DNA from: Schlesneria paludicola DSM 18645
GTDB taxonomy: Bacteria > Planctomycetota > Planctomycetia > Planctomycetales > Planctomycetaceae
Direction: 5' to 3'
Assembly (NCBI RefSeq): GCF_000255655.1
Contig: NZ_JH636435.1
Span: 808,209-872,208 of the forward strand
Length of the DNA: 64,000 bases
Shown: one piece after another, positions 45,302-55,100 of the stretch
Layout of the letters: each line of letters begins with the position of its first letter
How positions within the stretch are numbered: position 1 is the stretch's first letter
Program-made: the position numbers and the translations under genes
The notes under the pieces: generated by a model
Seen by the model: the letters and a program-made list of their open reading frames with translations, nothing else
What the model was told of the DNA's origin: nothing
The model's database searches: none

Positions 45302-48300
45302 ATGGATTTTTTTCGACAGCTCTTCAACACGTCAAGCTTCCCCGCTCGCTGGTCGTGCGGACAGTGGAGTCCTGGGCTTGGATGGCTGCATATTCTTTCG
45401 GATCTCGGGATCTGGTCCGCCTATTTTGCGATTCCGATTGTCTTGGCATTTTTTGCGATCCGGCGGCGCGATCTGCCGTTTCGCCGCATCTTTTTCTTAT
45501 TTGGATTGTTCATCTTATTGTGCGGCACAACCCACTTGATGGATGCGATCATCTTCTGGTGGCCTGCCTATCGCCTGGCCGGTTTGATCAAACTGGTGAC
45601 GGCTGTCATTTCCTGGATCACGGTCCTGGCGCTCATTCGTATCGTCCCCACCGTCATCGAGATGCGCAGCCCGGAAGAATTGGAACACGAGATCGCGGCG
45701 CGACGACACGCCGAAGCGGCCCTGGGTCTGGCCAATGCGGAACTCGAACGCCGCGTCAATGAACGGACGCGCGAATTGACGCACTCGATCGCCACTTTGC
45801 ATAAAGAGCGAGAGTTGTTCCGTACAACGCTCGCCAGTATCTGCGATGGCGTCGTCGTCACCGATCTGACCGGAAGTGTTACCTTCGTGAATGGCGTTGC
45901 CGAAGCGTTGATGGACTGCGACGCAACCCGCACCCTCGGAACACCGCTAAACCAGAGCTTTCGGCCGATCGACGAACAATCGCGCCAGCCCCTTGAATCG
46001 CCAATCAAATCGGCGCTACGCGAAGGGGCGCCCGTCAATCAAATCAATCATGCCGTGCTGATTTCCCGGACGGGTATCGAACGTCCCATCGATGCCAGCG
46101 CCGCGCCGCTGCGCGATGAACACGGCTCGATCACCGGAGCGGTCCTGGTGTTTCGCGATATCAGCGAACGACGGCAACGCGAACGCGAACGCGATGCTCG
46201 AGAACGCGTCTTTCGCACACTCGCCGAATGGATCCCCCAATTGGCCTGGATGGCGAATCCTGACGGGCATGTGTTCTGGTACAACCGTCGCTGGTACGAC
46301 TACACCGGGACGACGTTTGAACAAGTCGAAGGCTGGGGTTGGGAATCGTTTGTTCATCCGGACGAGCGACCAAAGGTCATGGCCCGCTGGAAATCATCGA
46401 TTGCAACCGGCGAACCGTTTGACATGGAATTTACGATCAGGGACCGAAGCAACAATTATGGCACATTCCTGACACGCGTCATGCCCGTCCGCGACGACAA
46501 GTCGCAAATCGTACGCTGGTTCGGAACCAATACCGATATCACCGAACTCAAACAGGCGCGGGAAGCGCTTGCCGCCAGCGAGAAAAGACTGCGCCTTGCC
46601 CTCGATGCGGGATCGATGGGTGTTTTGGATTGGGACCTTCGTACCAATCACGTCGTCTGGTCTGAACGCCTCGAAGCATTGCATGGCCTGCCGGCCGGAG
46701 CCTTCGGTGGCACGTACGACGATGCGAAGGCCCTCGTTCATCCAGATGATCGCGCGCGGGTCGACAGATGTATCCATGATGCGATGCAGCACGATGCCGA
46801 CTATGACGTCGAGTTCCGCAATGTCTGGCCGGATCGAAGTGTACATTGGACCGCCGCCAAGGGAAAGGTGCTCGTCGGCACTGATGGCCGCCCCGAACGG
46901 ATGATCGGCGTCTGCATGGATATCAATCAACGTAAGCGGTCCGAACAAACGGCCCGTTTTCTGGCCGAAACCAGTGCCGCGCTGACGACCCTGGGAGAAA
47001 TCGACAGCACGCTTCAAAACGTGGCGTCACTCGTTGTTCCAGGTTTCGCCGACTGGATCACCATCGATCTGCTCGAAGACAACGGGCGTCTGCGGCGTGT
47101 CGCGGTGGCGCATGACAATCCTGCAAAAGTGGAACTGGCAAACGAGATCTACCGACGTTTCCCCCCCGACCCCAACGTCAATCATGGTGTCTGGCAGATC
47201 CTGAGAACGGGCGAATCCGAAATCGTACCCCAGATCACCGACGAAATTTTGAATCGCTCCATCCCACAGCCTCAGCTACGTCAGACGATGCAGCAGCTTG
47301 GATTGAAGTCTTACATCGGCGTGCCATTGAACCTGCGAGGCAAAACGCTGGGCGTCATGACGTTCGTCTCGGCCGACTCGTATCATATTTATGACGACAC
47401 TGACCTGGCCCTGGCTCAGGATCTGGCTGGACGTGCCGCGATTGCGATCGAAAACTCGCAGCTTTACCGCAATCTCCGTGATGCCGATCGTCGAAAAGAC
47501 GAATTCCTCGCCACACTCGCCCACGAGCTACGTAACCCTTTGGCGCCGATTCGTAACGGACTCCAACTGCTTCCGCTTATCGCGGCGAATCGTCAAACGG
47601 TCGGTGAGACGATCGCGATGATGGAGCGCCAGGTCACTCAGTTGGTTCGGCTAGTCGATGACCTGATGGATGTCAGTCGCATCAACCGTGGAAAGCTGGA
47701 ACTGAGAACCGAACGAGTCGCATTGTCCACGATTGTTCAAAATGCCGTTGAAACAAGCCGACCACTGCTCGTACAGATGGGCCATCAACTTTCGATTCAA
47801 TTGCCCGAAGAACCGACGCTCCTGCAAGCAGACCCCGTTCGGCTTGCTCAAGCCATATCAAACCTACTCAACAACGCGGCCAAGTACGGCGACCGGAACG
47901 GCCAGATTGCCCTCACCGCAACGGTACAGAGCGCTCCCCCTGCCACAGAGCAGAATGCACTCACTGCAGCACCGCAGAATCGAATGGTCACGATTTCGGT
48001 GAAAGATTCCGGAATTGGAATTGCCCCCGAACAAATTCCACACCTGTTTGTGATGTTCTCGCAGGTCAGTTCCGCTCAGGGAAAATCGCAGGGCGGGTTG
48101 GGGATTGGCCTGACGCTCGTCAAGCAACTGGTCGAGATGCATGGCGGCCAGGTTGAAGCGAAAAGCGAGGGCCCCGGATTGGGCTCCGAATTCATCATCC
48201 GCCTACCGCTCGTCATTGACGCGCAAAACACAGAGGCTTGCCTCAATGGCACCCCACCCGATGAACCACCGCAGACATCTCTTCGAGTCCTGATCGTCGA

Positions 48301-48649
48301 CGATAATCGCGATGCAGCAGAGAGTCTGGCGATGATGCTGCGGTGTATGGGAAACGACACCCGTACCGCGTATGACGGTCCCGACGGTATCGATCTGGCG
48401 CGCGAATACCATCCGGACATTATTCTTTTGGATATCGGCCTACCGACTCTGAACGGCTATGAAGTTTGCCGTCAGATTCGGCAGGAACCTTGGGGGACAC
48501 AGATTGCAATCTTCGCCCTCACGGGGTGGGGACAAGATGACGATCGTCGACAGTCACACGAAGCCGGCTTCGACCACCATTTCGTGAAACCCGTTGATCC
48601 GCAACTGTTAATGAAGACGCTTCGAGAACGACAGCAAATCCATACCTGA
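45302..48649 (+). CDS. Hybrid sensor histidine kinase with ethylene-receptor-type N-terminus
   Basis: An 1115-residue signalling protein. The N-terminal ~120 residues form three membrane helices like the ethylene-binding domain of plant ETR1: HILSDLGIWSAYFAIPIVLA has D34 and Y41, and FGLFILLCGTTHLM has C74 and H78 of the copper/ethylene site. Next are an acidic coiled helix, three PAS domains (about 165-290, 300-425, 425-545), a GAF domain (about 560-720), HisKA with H741 in FLATLAHELRNPLAPIRNG, a HATPase domain (DSGIGIAPEQIPHLF; GGLGIGLTLVKQLVEMHGG), and a receiver with D1044 in DIILLDIGLPTLNGYEVC. The two-component output partner is not adjacent. The ligand is inferred from motif conservation only. 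Confidence 0.92.
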   Translation: MDFFRQLFNTSSFPARWSCGQWSPGLGWLHILSDLGIWSAYFAIPIVLAFFAIRRRDLPFRRIFFLFGLFILLCGTTHLMDAIIFWWPAYRLAGLIKLVTAVISWITVLALIRIVPTVIEMRSPEELEHEIAARRHAEAALGLANAELERRVNERTRELTHSIATLHKERELFRTTLASICDGVVVTDLTGSVTFVNGVAEALMDCDATRTLGTPLNQSFRPIDEQSRQPLESPIKSALREGAPVNQINHAVLISRTGIERPIDASAAPLRDEHGSITGAVLVFRDISERRQRERERDARERVFRTLAEWIPQLAWMANPDGHVFWYNRRWYDYTGTTFEQVEGWGWESFVHPDERPKVMARWKSSIATGEPFDMEFTIRDRSNNYGTFLTRVMPVRDDKSQIVRWFGTNTDITELKQAREALAASEKRLRLALDAGSMGVLDWDLRTNHVVWSERLEALHGLPAGAFGGTYDDAKALVHPDDRARVDRCIHDAMQHDADYDVEFRNVWPDRSVHWTAAKGKVLVGTDGRPERMIGVCMDINQRKRSEQTARFLAETSAALTTLGEIDSTLQNVASLVVPGFADWITIDLLEDNGRLRRVAVAHDNPAKVELANEIYRRFPPDPNVNHGVWQILRTGESEIVPQITDEILNRSIPQPQLRQTMQQLGLKSYIGVPLNLRGKTLGVMTFVSADSYHIYDDTDLALAQDLAGRAAIAIENSQLYRNLRDADRRKDEFLATLAHELRNPLAPIRNGLQLLPLIAANRQTVGETIAMMERQVTQLVRLVDDLMDVSRINRGKLELRTERVALSTIVQNAVETSRPLLVQMGHQLSIQLPEEPTLLQADPVRLAQAISNLLNNAAKYGDRNGQIALTATVQSAPPATEQNALTAAPQNRMVTISVKDSGIGIAPEQIPHLFVMFSQVSSAQGKSQGGLGIGLTLVKQLVEMHGGQVEAKSEGPGLGSEFIIRLPLVIDAQNTEACLNGTPPDEPPQTSLRVLIVDDNRDAAESLAMMLRCMGNDTRTAYDGPDGIDLAREYHPDIILLDIGLPTLNGYEVCRQIRQEPWGTQIAIFALTGWGQDDDRRQSHEAGFDHHFVKPVDPQLLMKTLRERQQIHT

Positions 48650-48795
48650 CGAGCCGACAATGTGGTGCGCGGCAGATGCCTGTGCGACGTGAACCGTTCC
48701 TGGCATTTCCTGCGTTCTGAAAACCCAACCTTTCCACCAAGAGGATCAAGACTTCTGATCACGAAGTCGGCGACCACTTCCAGTTCGAGAGCTTC

Positions 48796-50493
48796 ATGAC
48801 CCTAACGCCAGCATCCAGCGATCAAGACGGAAAATTAGACTCATTATCGATGTGGAATCGGTTCGCACTGGTCATGGCGGCCACGCTGATCATGGGAGCA
48901 GGGTGGGGTATCCGCGGTTCCTTCGGTCATTCCCGTGGCGCGATGATGCCGGGCGCGATGCTGGGGCTCACTTTGGCAGTCTGTTCACTTCGGACCGACT
49001 GGCGGAAACGAGCGGCGATTCTGGGGTTTCTGTCCGCGATTGGCTGGGGCTTCAATGGTGCCAGCAGCTACGGCCTGCTGATCGGCTATAGCGTGGGCGG
49101 CTCGCTTGAGAATAGCGCCTACGGCTACGCGTGCCTGTTTCTGATCGGTGCCCTCTATAGCGGACTCGGTTGTTCATTCCTGGCGATTGGTCTGACCAAA
49201 CCACGTTCCTTTCTCGATCATGCGGTCATCCCGATGATCGTGCTTTATTCACTCTGGTTACTGGAAGAGTTCACGGGCCTGAAACGCTGGAGCATTGACC
49301 TGTTCGCGAAAGATCCGGCAACTCCCAATGTGTCGGCCTGGTTGTACAACTCGAACTGGCTGAATGCGGCCACCGCGATCGTCGTAGGAACAGTGGCCGC
49401 GATACGAACGCCTGGCAACCGCGGTGCAGGCTGGCTGATGGCCAGCCTCGGACTGGGCTGGTTCGCCGGAATGTTCGTTCTGGTTCATCTCGCCGACCTC
49501 AGAATCAATCCGCCGCGCCATGATGCCTGGGCAGGTTGCCTGGGAATGCAACTTGCGCTACTGGGCTATTTTATCATCGAGAAGAATCGAGCGGCCATCA
49601 TGCTGGCGGGCTACGGCCTTGTTGCAGGCGGATATGGATTCGCCTGCGGCGAGTTCCTGCAGGCACTCGGTCGTGCCGAATGGGGGCCCATCGGCTCAAT
49701 CGCCATCCTGAAAGAGTTCGGGGCCTGGACGATCATGGAGCAAACGTTTGGGTACGTCATGGGCTTCGGTACCGCACTGGCGATTGAGCGTCTGGTACAA
49801 GGCCGCTTGGCTCCGCCACACGAAGATTCCGTCGCTCGGCTTCTAAACCCATTTTGCGCCTTTGTGCTGCTGGGTCCGCTGTTCGCGTTCAACTTCTTGA
49901 CGAATGTAGGACATTGGAAAGAGTTCAAGCTTATTTCCGAGCGGACGCTTGGCATCCCTACGGGCTACCTCCTGATGGCCGTCGTTGTCATGATCCTGCT
50001 ACTACTGGCCACCGCTCTTTACCGTCAGCAAATGGGAACGCTTGATCTTGCGCCGAAATCACCACTCGGTAAAAGCCAGCTGCTCGCTCTGCTTGTGATC
50101 TGGATGGCGCTGGCCATCTACATTCTCTTGCCCCGCATCGGATTCCCGACGTCGTTGATGTTCTTCGCAGCAATTGGACTGGGAACGCTGCTCATACTTT
50201 TCCTGGACAAACAGTCACTCTCCATCAAATTTCAAAGTGCGACGCCGCCCGAATCGCCACTCTGGACCCTTGGGTGGAAGCATTGGATTCTTTGGTGCGC
50301 GGCTCCTGCGACCATTTGGGGCTTGGCAACGCTGACAATGGCGCTCAAAATCCCCATCACGCAGTTCCGCTTTAGCAAGCCCGAGGCCACCTCGCGTTGG
50401 GAACTGCCCCGGCCTCGATTTGGAGTTGACGAATGGCACCCGTGCGCGTTGGCGGCCAGATCGCGGGATCAACCAGTTTCACGTTCGTCATGA
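48796..50493 (+). CDS. Polytopic membrane protein of unknown function
   Basis: The 565-residue protein has about 13 hydrophobic segments, starting with MWNRFALVMAATLIMGAGWG and GMMPGAMLGL-like turns (IRGSFGHSRGAMMPGAM), and later WLMASLGLGWFAGMFVLVHL. The motif GWGIRGSFGHSRGA recurs in planctomycete membrane proteins, but I cannot assign a transport or enzyme function. GAGAG precedes the ATG. The end of the gene overlaps the start of the PhnB-like gene in an ATGA junction, so translation is probably coupled. The C-terminal 45 residues after the last helix are polar. Confidence 0.72.
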   Translation: MTLTPASSDQDGKLDSLSMWNRFALVMAATLIMGAGWGIRGSFGHSRGAMMPGAMLGLTLAVCSLRTDWRKRAAILGFLSAIGWGFNGASSYGLLIGYSVGGSLENSAYGYACLFLIGALYSGLGCSFLAIGLTKPRSFLDHAVIPMIVLYSLWLLEEFTGLKRWSIDLFAKDPATPNVSAWLYNSNWLNAATAIVVGTVAAIRTPGNRGAGWLMASLGLGWFAGMFVLVHLADLRINPPRHDAWAGCLGMQLALLGYFIIEKNRAAIMLAGYGLVAGGYGFACGEFLQALGRAEWGPIGSIAILKEFGAWTIMEQTFGYVMGFGTALAIERLVQGRLAPPHEDSVARLLNPFCAFVLLGPLFAFNFLTNVGHWKEFKLISERTLGIPTGYLLMAVVVMILLLLATALYRQQMGTLDLAPKSPLGKSQLLALLVIWMALAIYILLPRIGFPTSLMFFAAIGLGTLLILFLDKQSLSIKFQSATPPESPLWTLGWKHWILWCAAPATIWGLATLTMALKIPITQFRFSKPEATSRWELPRPRFGVDEWHPCALAARSRDQPVSRSS

Positions 50494-50984
50494 AGGACAT
50501 CACTGTGGCACGTCAAAAAATCACAACATTTCTGTGGTTCGACAACCAGGCTGAAGAAGCCGCGAACTTTTATGTCTCACTGTTTAAGAACTCCAAAGTC
50601 AACCGAGTCACACGGAATGCCGAAGGCGGCCCCGGGCGCGCCGGATCGGCAATGACCGTGGAGTTCGCTCTGTCGGGTGTTGAGTTCATTGCTCTCAACG
50701 GTGGTCCGCACTTTAAATTTACCGAAGCCATTTCCTTGTCGGTGGACTGCGAATCCCAGGCGGAAATTGACGAGCTGTGGGAAAAACTGTCGGAAGGAGG
50801 ACAAAAGTCGCGGTGTGGCTGGCTGAAAGACAGGTACGGCCTTTCCTGGCAAATCGTCCCATCCGCCATCAGCGAACTCATGTCGGGCAAGGAACCGACG
50901 AAAACCAGACGCGCCATGGAGGCGATGATGACCATGACCAAGCTCGACATTCAGAAGCTCAAAGCGGCCTACGAAGCAGGTTGA
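50490..50984 (+). CDS. PhnB-like VOC-fold protein
   Basis: A 164-residue protein of the VOC superfamily, the PhnB / 3-demethylubiquinone-methyltransferase-like group. The marks are KITTFLWFDNQAEEAANFYV, EFALSGVEFIALNGGPHFKF, and CGWLKDRYGLSWQIVPSAIS with the usual end. The ATG at 50490 shares ATGA with the stop of the preceding membrane protein gene; a GTG at 50505 with GGAC before it is another candidate, and would give the family-type start closely before KITTFLWFD. Members are small cytoplasmic proteins, often of unknown activity. It ends five bases from the stop of the convergent hemD. Confidence 0.88.
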   Translation: MKDITVARQKITTFLWFDNQAEEAANFYVSLFKNSKVNRVTRNAEGGPGRAGSAMTVEFALSGVEFIALNGGPHFKFTEAISLSVDCESQAEIDELWEKLSEGGQKSRCGWLKDRYGLSWQIVPSAISELMSGKEPTKTRRAMEAMMTMTKLDIQKLKAAYEAG

Positions 50985-50989
50985 TTCGC

Positions 50990-51826
50990 TCAAGCCATTC
51001 GGCGCCCTGCGTTGGCCAGCGTCTCTTTGACAAGCGATCCCATTGTGGGGTGAGTCGGTTCCAGATCAACACGAAGTCCTCCCGCTTTCAGGGCTTCTGT
51101 GGCGGTGGGACCAATTGAAGCGACGACACAGCGTTGATTGACGGCGTTCAACCATTCCTCGCGCAGTCCGATCTGCTCGGCGACGTGCAGCACATTTGTC
51201 AACTGCTGAGCGCTGGTGAACATGACCACGTTATGTTCACCAGCGACCGTCTGCCGAATCGCTTGCTTCAGTGGCTCGATATCCACGGGTAGTGCCCATC
51301 GATAAACGGGAACCGCGCGTACGCTGGCACCGCGGAGCTCGAATTCGTGATAAAGGTCTGTGCTTGGCAACCCGTACTCTTGCACGGCAACGCGGCGACC
51401 TTCGAGGGGAATGGATTGCTCAAATAGCGCCAGGACTTCGCGCCAGGTATTGGGCTCGGCCGCCCGATGATCGATCCGCACACCCCACCCACGGAGCACT
51501 GCCGTCGGTTTGGGCCCACGAACCACAACGATCGTCTTCTCGAGCGCCGCGAAGATCTCGGCTCGCTGATACCGCGTCTCAAGCGATTCGAGCAGCGCCG
51601 TGGCCCCCACGCCTGTCATGAACAACACAATGTCAATCTTCCCCGACAGCAGCTCTTCCGCGAATGCGAAGGCCTCAGGATTGTCACCGAAAGGGATTTC
51701 CCTCATCGAGGCGGCAACCGTCGCGATTCCGCCGTTTCGCTCGATCAGCGACTTCATTTCGCTGCCACGCCGGCTTTCGAAACTGCAAACATGCAAACCA
51801 ACGCGACCTGAATCCGATCCACTCAT
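50990..51826 (-). CDS. hemD: Uroporphyrinogen-III synthase
   Basis: HemD closes hydroxymethylbilane to uroporphyrinogen III for haem and corrin synthesis. The 278-residue protein has two Rossmann-like lobes: it starts GLHVCSFESRRGSEMKSLIE, then DIVLFMTGVGATALLESLE, VVVRGPKPTAVLRGWGVRID, VAVQEYGLPSTDLYHEFELR, VPVYRWALPVDIEPLKQAI and VMFTSAQQLTNVLHVAEQIG, ending VASIGPTATEALKAGGLRVD. The last motif is the strongest family mark. The start is the ATG at 51826, with AGG upstream; the open frame reaches 51895. It is alone, with no hemC adjacent. It is divergent from the kinase-WD40 gene (336-base gap). Confidence 0.9.
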   Translation of the reverse strand: MSGSDSGRVGLHVCSFESRRGSEMKSLIERNGGIATVAASMREIPFGDNPEAFAFAEELLSGKIDIVLFMTGVGATALLESLETRYQRAEIFAALEKTIVVVRGPKPTAVLRGWGVRIDHRAAEPNTWREVLALFEQSIPLEGRRVAVQEYGLPSTDLYHEFELRGASVRAVPVYRWALPVDIEPLKQAIRQTVAGEHNVVMFTSAQQLTNVLHVAEQIGLREEWLNAVNQRCVVASIGPTATEALKAGGLRVDLEPTHPTMGSLVKETLANAGRRMA

Positions 51827-52162
51827 CGCAGCACCTGAATCACAGCTTTCCTCATCTCTTGTTTTGCAATGAAGACACTCGTCTTCACTTTTCAAAATGC
51901 AACAGGAACATCCCGATCGGACGAGATCGCCAACGTTGACGCCTCAGCCACCGCACCCCGACACTTCACAATTGTGGCGAAAGACAATTGTGGCGAAAGG
52001 TTCCAGAGATTGTTCGCCTGTCTGTTGAGATCGTCCCACCACGTTGCTTTATGAAGGCAATTTCGTGTCGCAGCGCTGAAAACGCCTGTTGGAAGTGGTA
52101 ACCTGCACCCGTCTCCATTGCAATGGCCTGTCCGACCGACACTCACTCCAATCGCCGGTGCT
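51827..52162. other. Divergent promoter region hemD / kinase-WD40
   Basis: 336 bases including an exact tandem 16-base repeat (51968-51983 and 51984-51999). No gene or clear -35/-10 pair is supported. Confidence 0.4.
51968..51999. repeat. Tandem 16-base direct repeat
   Basis: ACAATTGTGGCGAAAG occurs twice in immediate succession between divergent genes. The core ACAATTGT is itself palindromic. It could be a duplicated regulatory site. Confidence 0.6.
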
Positions 52163-55100
52163 ATGGACATCCATCCCAATACACTTAGCGGTGATCGTGA
52201 CGCTCGCCTGACAGAAATGTTGCTGGCCTGGGATGAGGCACGCATCGCGAACAGTTCGTTGACTCCGGCGGACTTCTGCCGTGATTGCCCCGAGCTATTG
52301 CCTACCTTTGAAAAGTGCCTCGCCGACCTGAGTGAATTCGACCGACAATTCTTAGCACGGGCCGAAGTCGCGTTTGCCGACCATGACGGAATGATGGTCG
52401 CAGCTCAATTTCCCGTCGTCCCCGGCTATGAATTGATTGAAGAAATCGGCCGCGGGGGAATGGGGGTTGTTTACAAATCGCGTCAAAATAGCCTGGGACG
52501 CCTTGTCGCCATCAAGACGCTGCCCGGGTCGCGGTGGGGAATGTCGGGATACGCGGACCGGCTACGACAAGAAGCGGCTGGTCTGTCGCGCGTCAATCAT
52601 CCGAACGTGGTCAAGATCATCGACGTCGTCGAGACTCCTGAAGCGGCTGCAATCGTCCTGGAGTACGTCGAGGGTGAAAGTTTGGCGGACCGCATGAAAC
52701 GCGGTTCTATCTCGCCCGACGACGCCGCCTCCATCGCATTCGAGCTGGCGACGACGATGATCGCGGTGCACGCTTGCGGACTTCTGCATCGCGACATCAA
52801 GCCCGCAAACATCCTGCTCGATCTTCGCGGCGCGATCAAGTTGGCAGACTTCGGCCTGGTCAAGGAAGCCGGTCGAGTCAGCGGGCTGACAGAGACGGGT
52901 GCCTGCTTTGGAACGGCATTCTACATGGCGCCGGAACAGGCAAGCGGTCGCCCCACCGACGTTCGAACAGACGTCTACGCAATCGGCGCCACGTTGTACG
53001 AAATGCTGTCCGGACGCCCCCCCTTTGTCGGTGTGTCGACGCTGGATATTCTCGAACAGGTGCAACATCGAGATCCGCTGGCCTTGCGAGTACTGAATCC
53101 GAAAATTCCGCGCGATCTGGAAACCATCTGCTTGCGCTGTCTGGAAAAGGAACCCGATCGTCGCCTCGCCAATGCCGCCAAACTCGCGGACGAACTCGAC
53201 CGATTTCGGCGACGATTGCCCATCCTGTCACGGCCGATTGGACCGTTCGAGCGTGTTCGACGCTGGTGCCGACGCAGACCCGCCGTGGCCAGCTTGATCG
53301 GACTGACATTTCTGTCCGCTGCCGCGATCGTGACACTGTTGGTCACGAACAACCGCAATCTGACAGAATACAATCTTGATCTCACACATCTGAATCAACA
53401 TCTCAAGAAGCTGATCGACGAACTCGACAAGTCCGCTTCAGCCGCCAAAGTGTTGCAGCATCGTGCCGAGGCGCATGAGCGGCAAACGCAAGACGCGCTC
53501 TATGCCGCCGATATCAACCGCGCGGCACTCGCCTGGCAGCATGACAACACCCGCGGCATGATCACGCTGCTCGATCGTCATCTACCGGCAAACGGCCGAA
53601 TCGACCAACGGGGGTTCGAATGGTGGCTTCTCTATCGACGAGCCCATCGGTCTCATGTCAAGCTCCTGGACATCGGCACGGCCCAGTATCTTCTCGCCTA
53701 TACACCGGATCAGCGTTTGATGGTTGCCGCGGGGTTTGATGCGGTTGTCCGCATCTTTGATCCGTCCACCGGCATCATCTGGAAGCAGATCGCAACGGAT
53801 CAACTGGAAGTCAATGGCGTCGCCTTCTCACCCAACGGCAAAGACCTCGCAACGGCAGGCGACGACGGAACGATTCGTATCTGGGATCTGGAAAACGCCA
53901 CGGAACGTTTGAGGCTCGTATCGCATCACCGGAAGGCCTTTCAGCTCGTTTACACGACCGATGGAAGTCAAATCATCAGTTGTGGCGACGACCCAATCAT
54001 CTACAGGCTGGATGCGCGAACCGGTGCAGAAGTCTCCACGTTGACTGGACACCAGCGAGACGTCCAAACCTTGGTTTTGACCGACGAGGGGCAAACCCTT
54101 GTCTCCGCGGGTAATGACCGTACAGTTCGCTTTTGGAATCTTAAGACGAACGAACAGACCCGCCTGATGACGTCACCAGGTGAGATCGACACGGCCATTC
54201 CCGTTCCCGATCAAAACCTGCTTATCATGGGAAACAGTCTCGGCTTCATCCAGACCATCGACCTGCGGAATGCACAGGTCATTTCATCGACGAAACACTT
54301 GGACAAGATCGGGGCTCTGGCCCTCCATCCAAACCGCTCCTTGCTCGCCGCAGGTGACGCCAGCGGTCAAATTCGCCTGCGAAGACTTTCTGCGACCGGT
54401 GAGCTGTCTGAAGAAGGTTTTGAACCATGGCATGCGCATAACAAATTGATCTATGCGCTCGCCTGGTCCCCCGATGGCTCAAAACTGATCTCCGCGGGAC
54501 GCGACGGCCGCGTGATCAGTTGGAGCCTGGCGGCGATCGAGTCTGCGGAGAAAAGCGAATTTGAACTCGAATGCCGACGCCGAATCTGCCTGATTCCCCA
54601 TTCCACATCGCTTCTTGTGCGAACACCTGAAAACCATCTGATGCGTTGGGACTGGATGTCACAGTCAAAAATTTCCGAGAGCACGTCCGAAAAACTTTAT
54701 CATGTTGCAACCTCGGCCGATGGCAAATTGTTCGCGGCCGTTAACATGCATCCCCTGGATGGCCGTACCGAGGGAATCACCGTCTATCAGCTGCCCGCGA
54801 ATCGACAGCATCCGCTCGACCAATCGCCGATCGCCTATTGGACATGCCAAGGAGATCTGTCGAACCCTCGAATCTCCATGGATGGCAAGTCCGTTGCCGT
54901 TTCGCGTTGGTATCAAGAGGTCCCTGGTCAAGACGCAGACCACATGGTCTGGATTCTTCGCTTGCCCGATTCAGGCAAGCGACAGACGCCCGACAGTGAC
55001 AACGTTCCCGAAATTCGGTCTGCCGAACGGATCCCCGTCCCATTCGCCAAAGATTCCGAGTTTTCACGCGATGGAACACGACTGGGCCTGATCACGCGAA

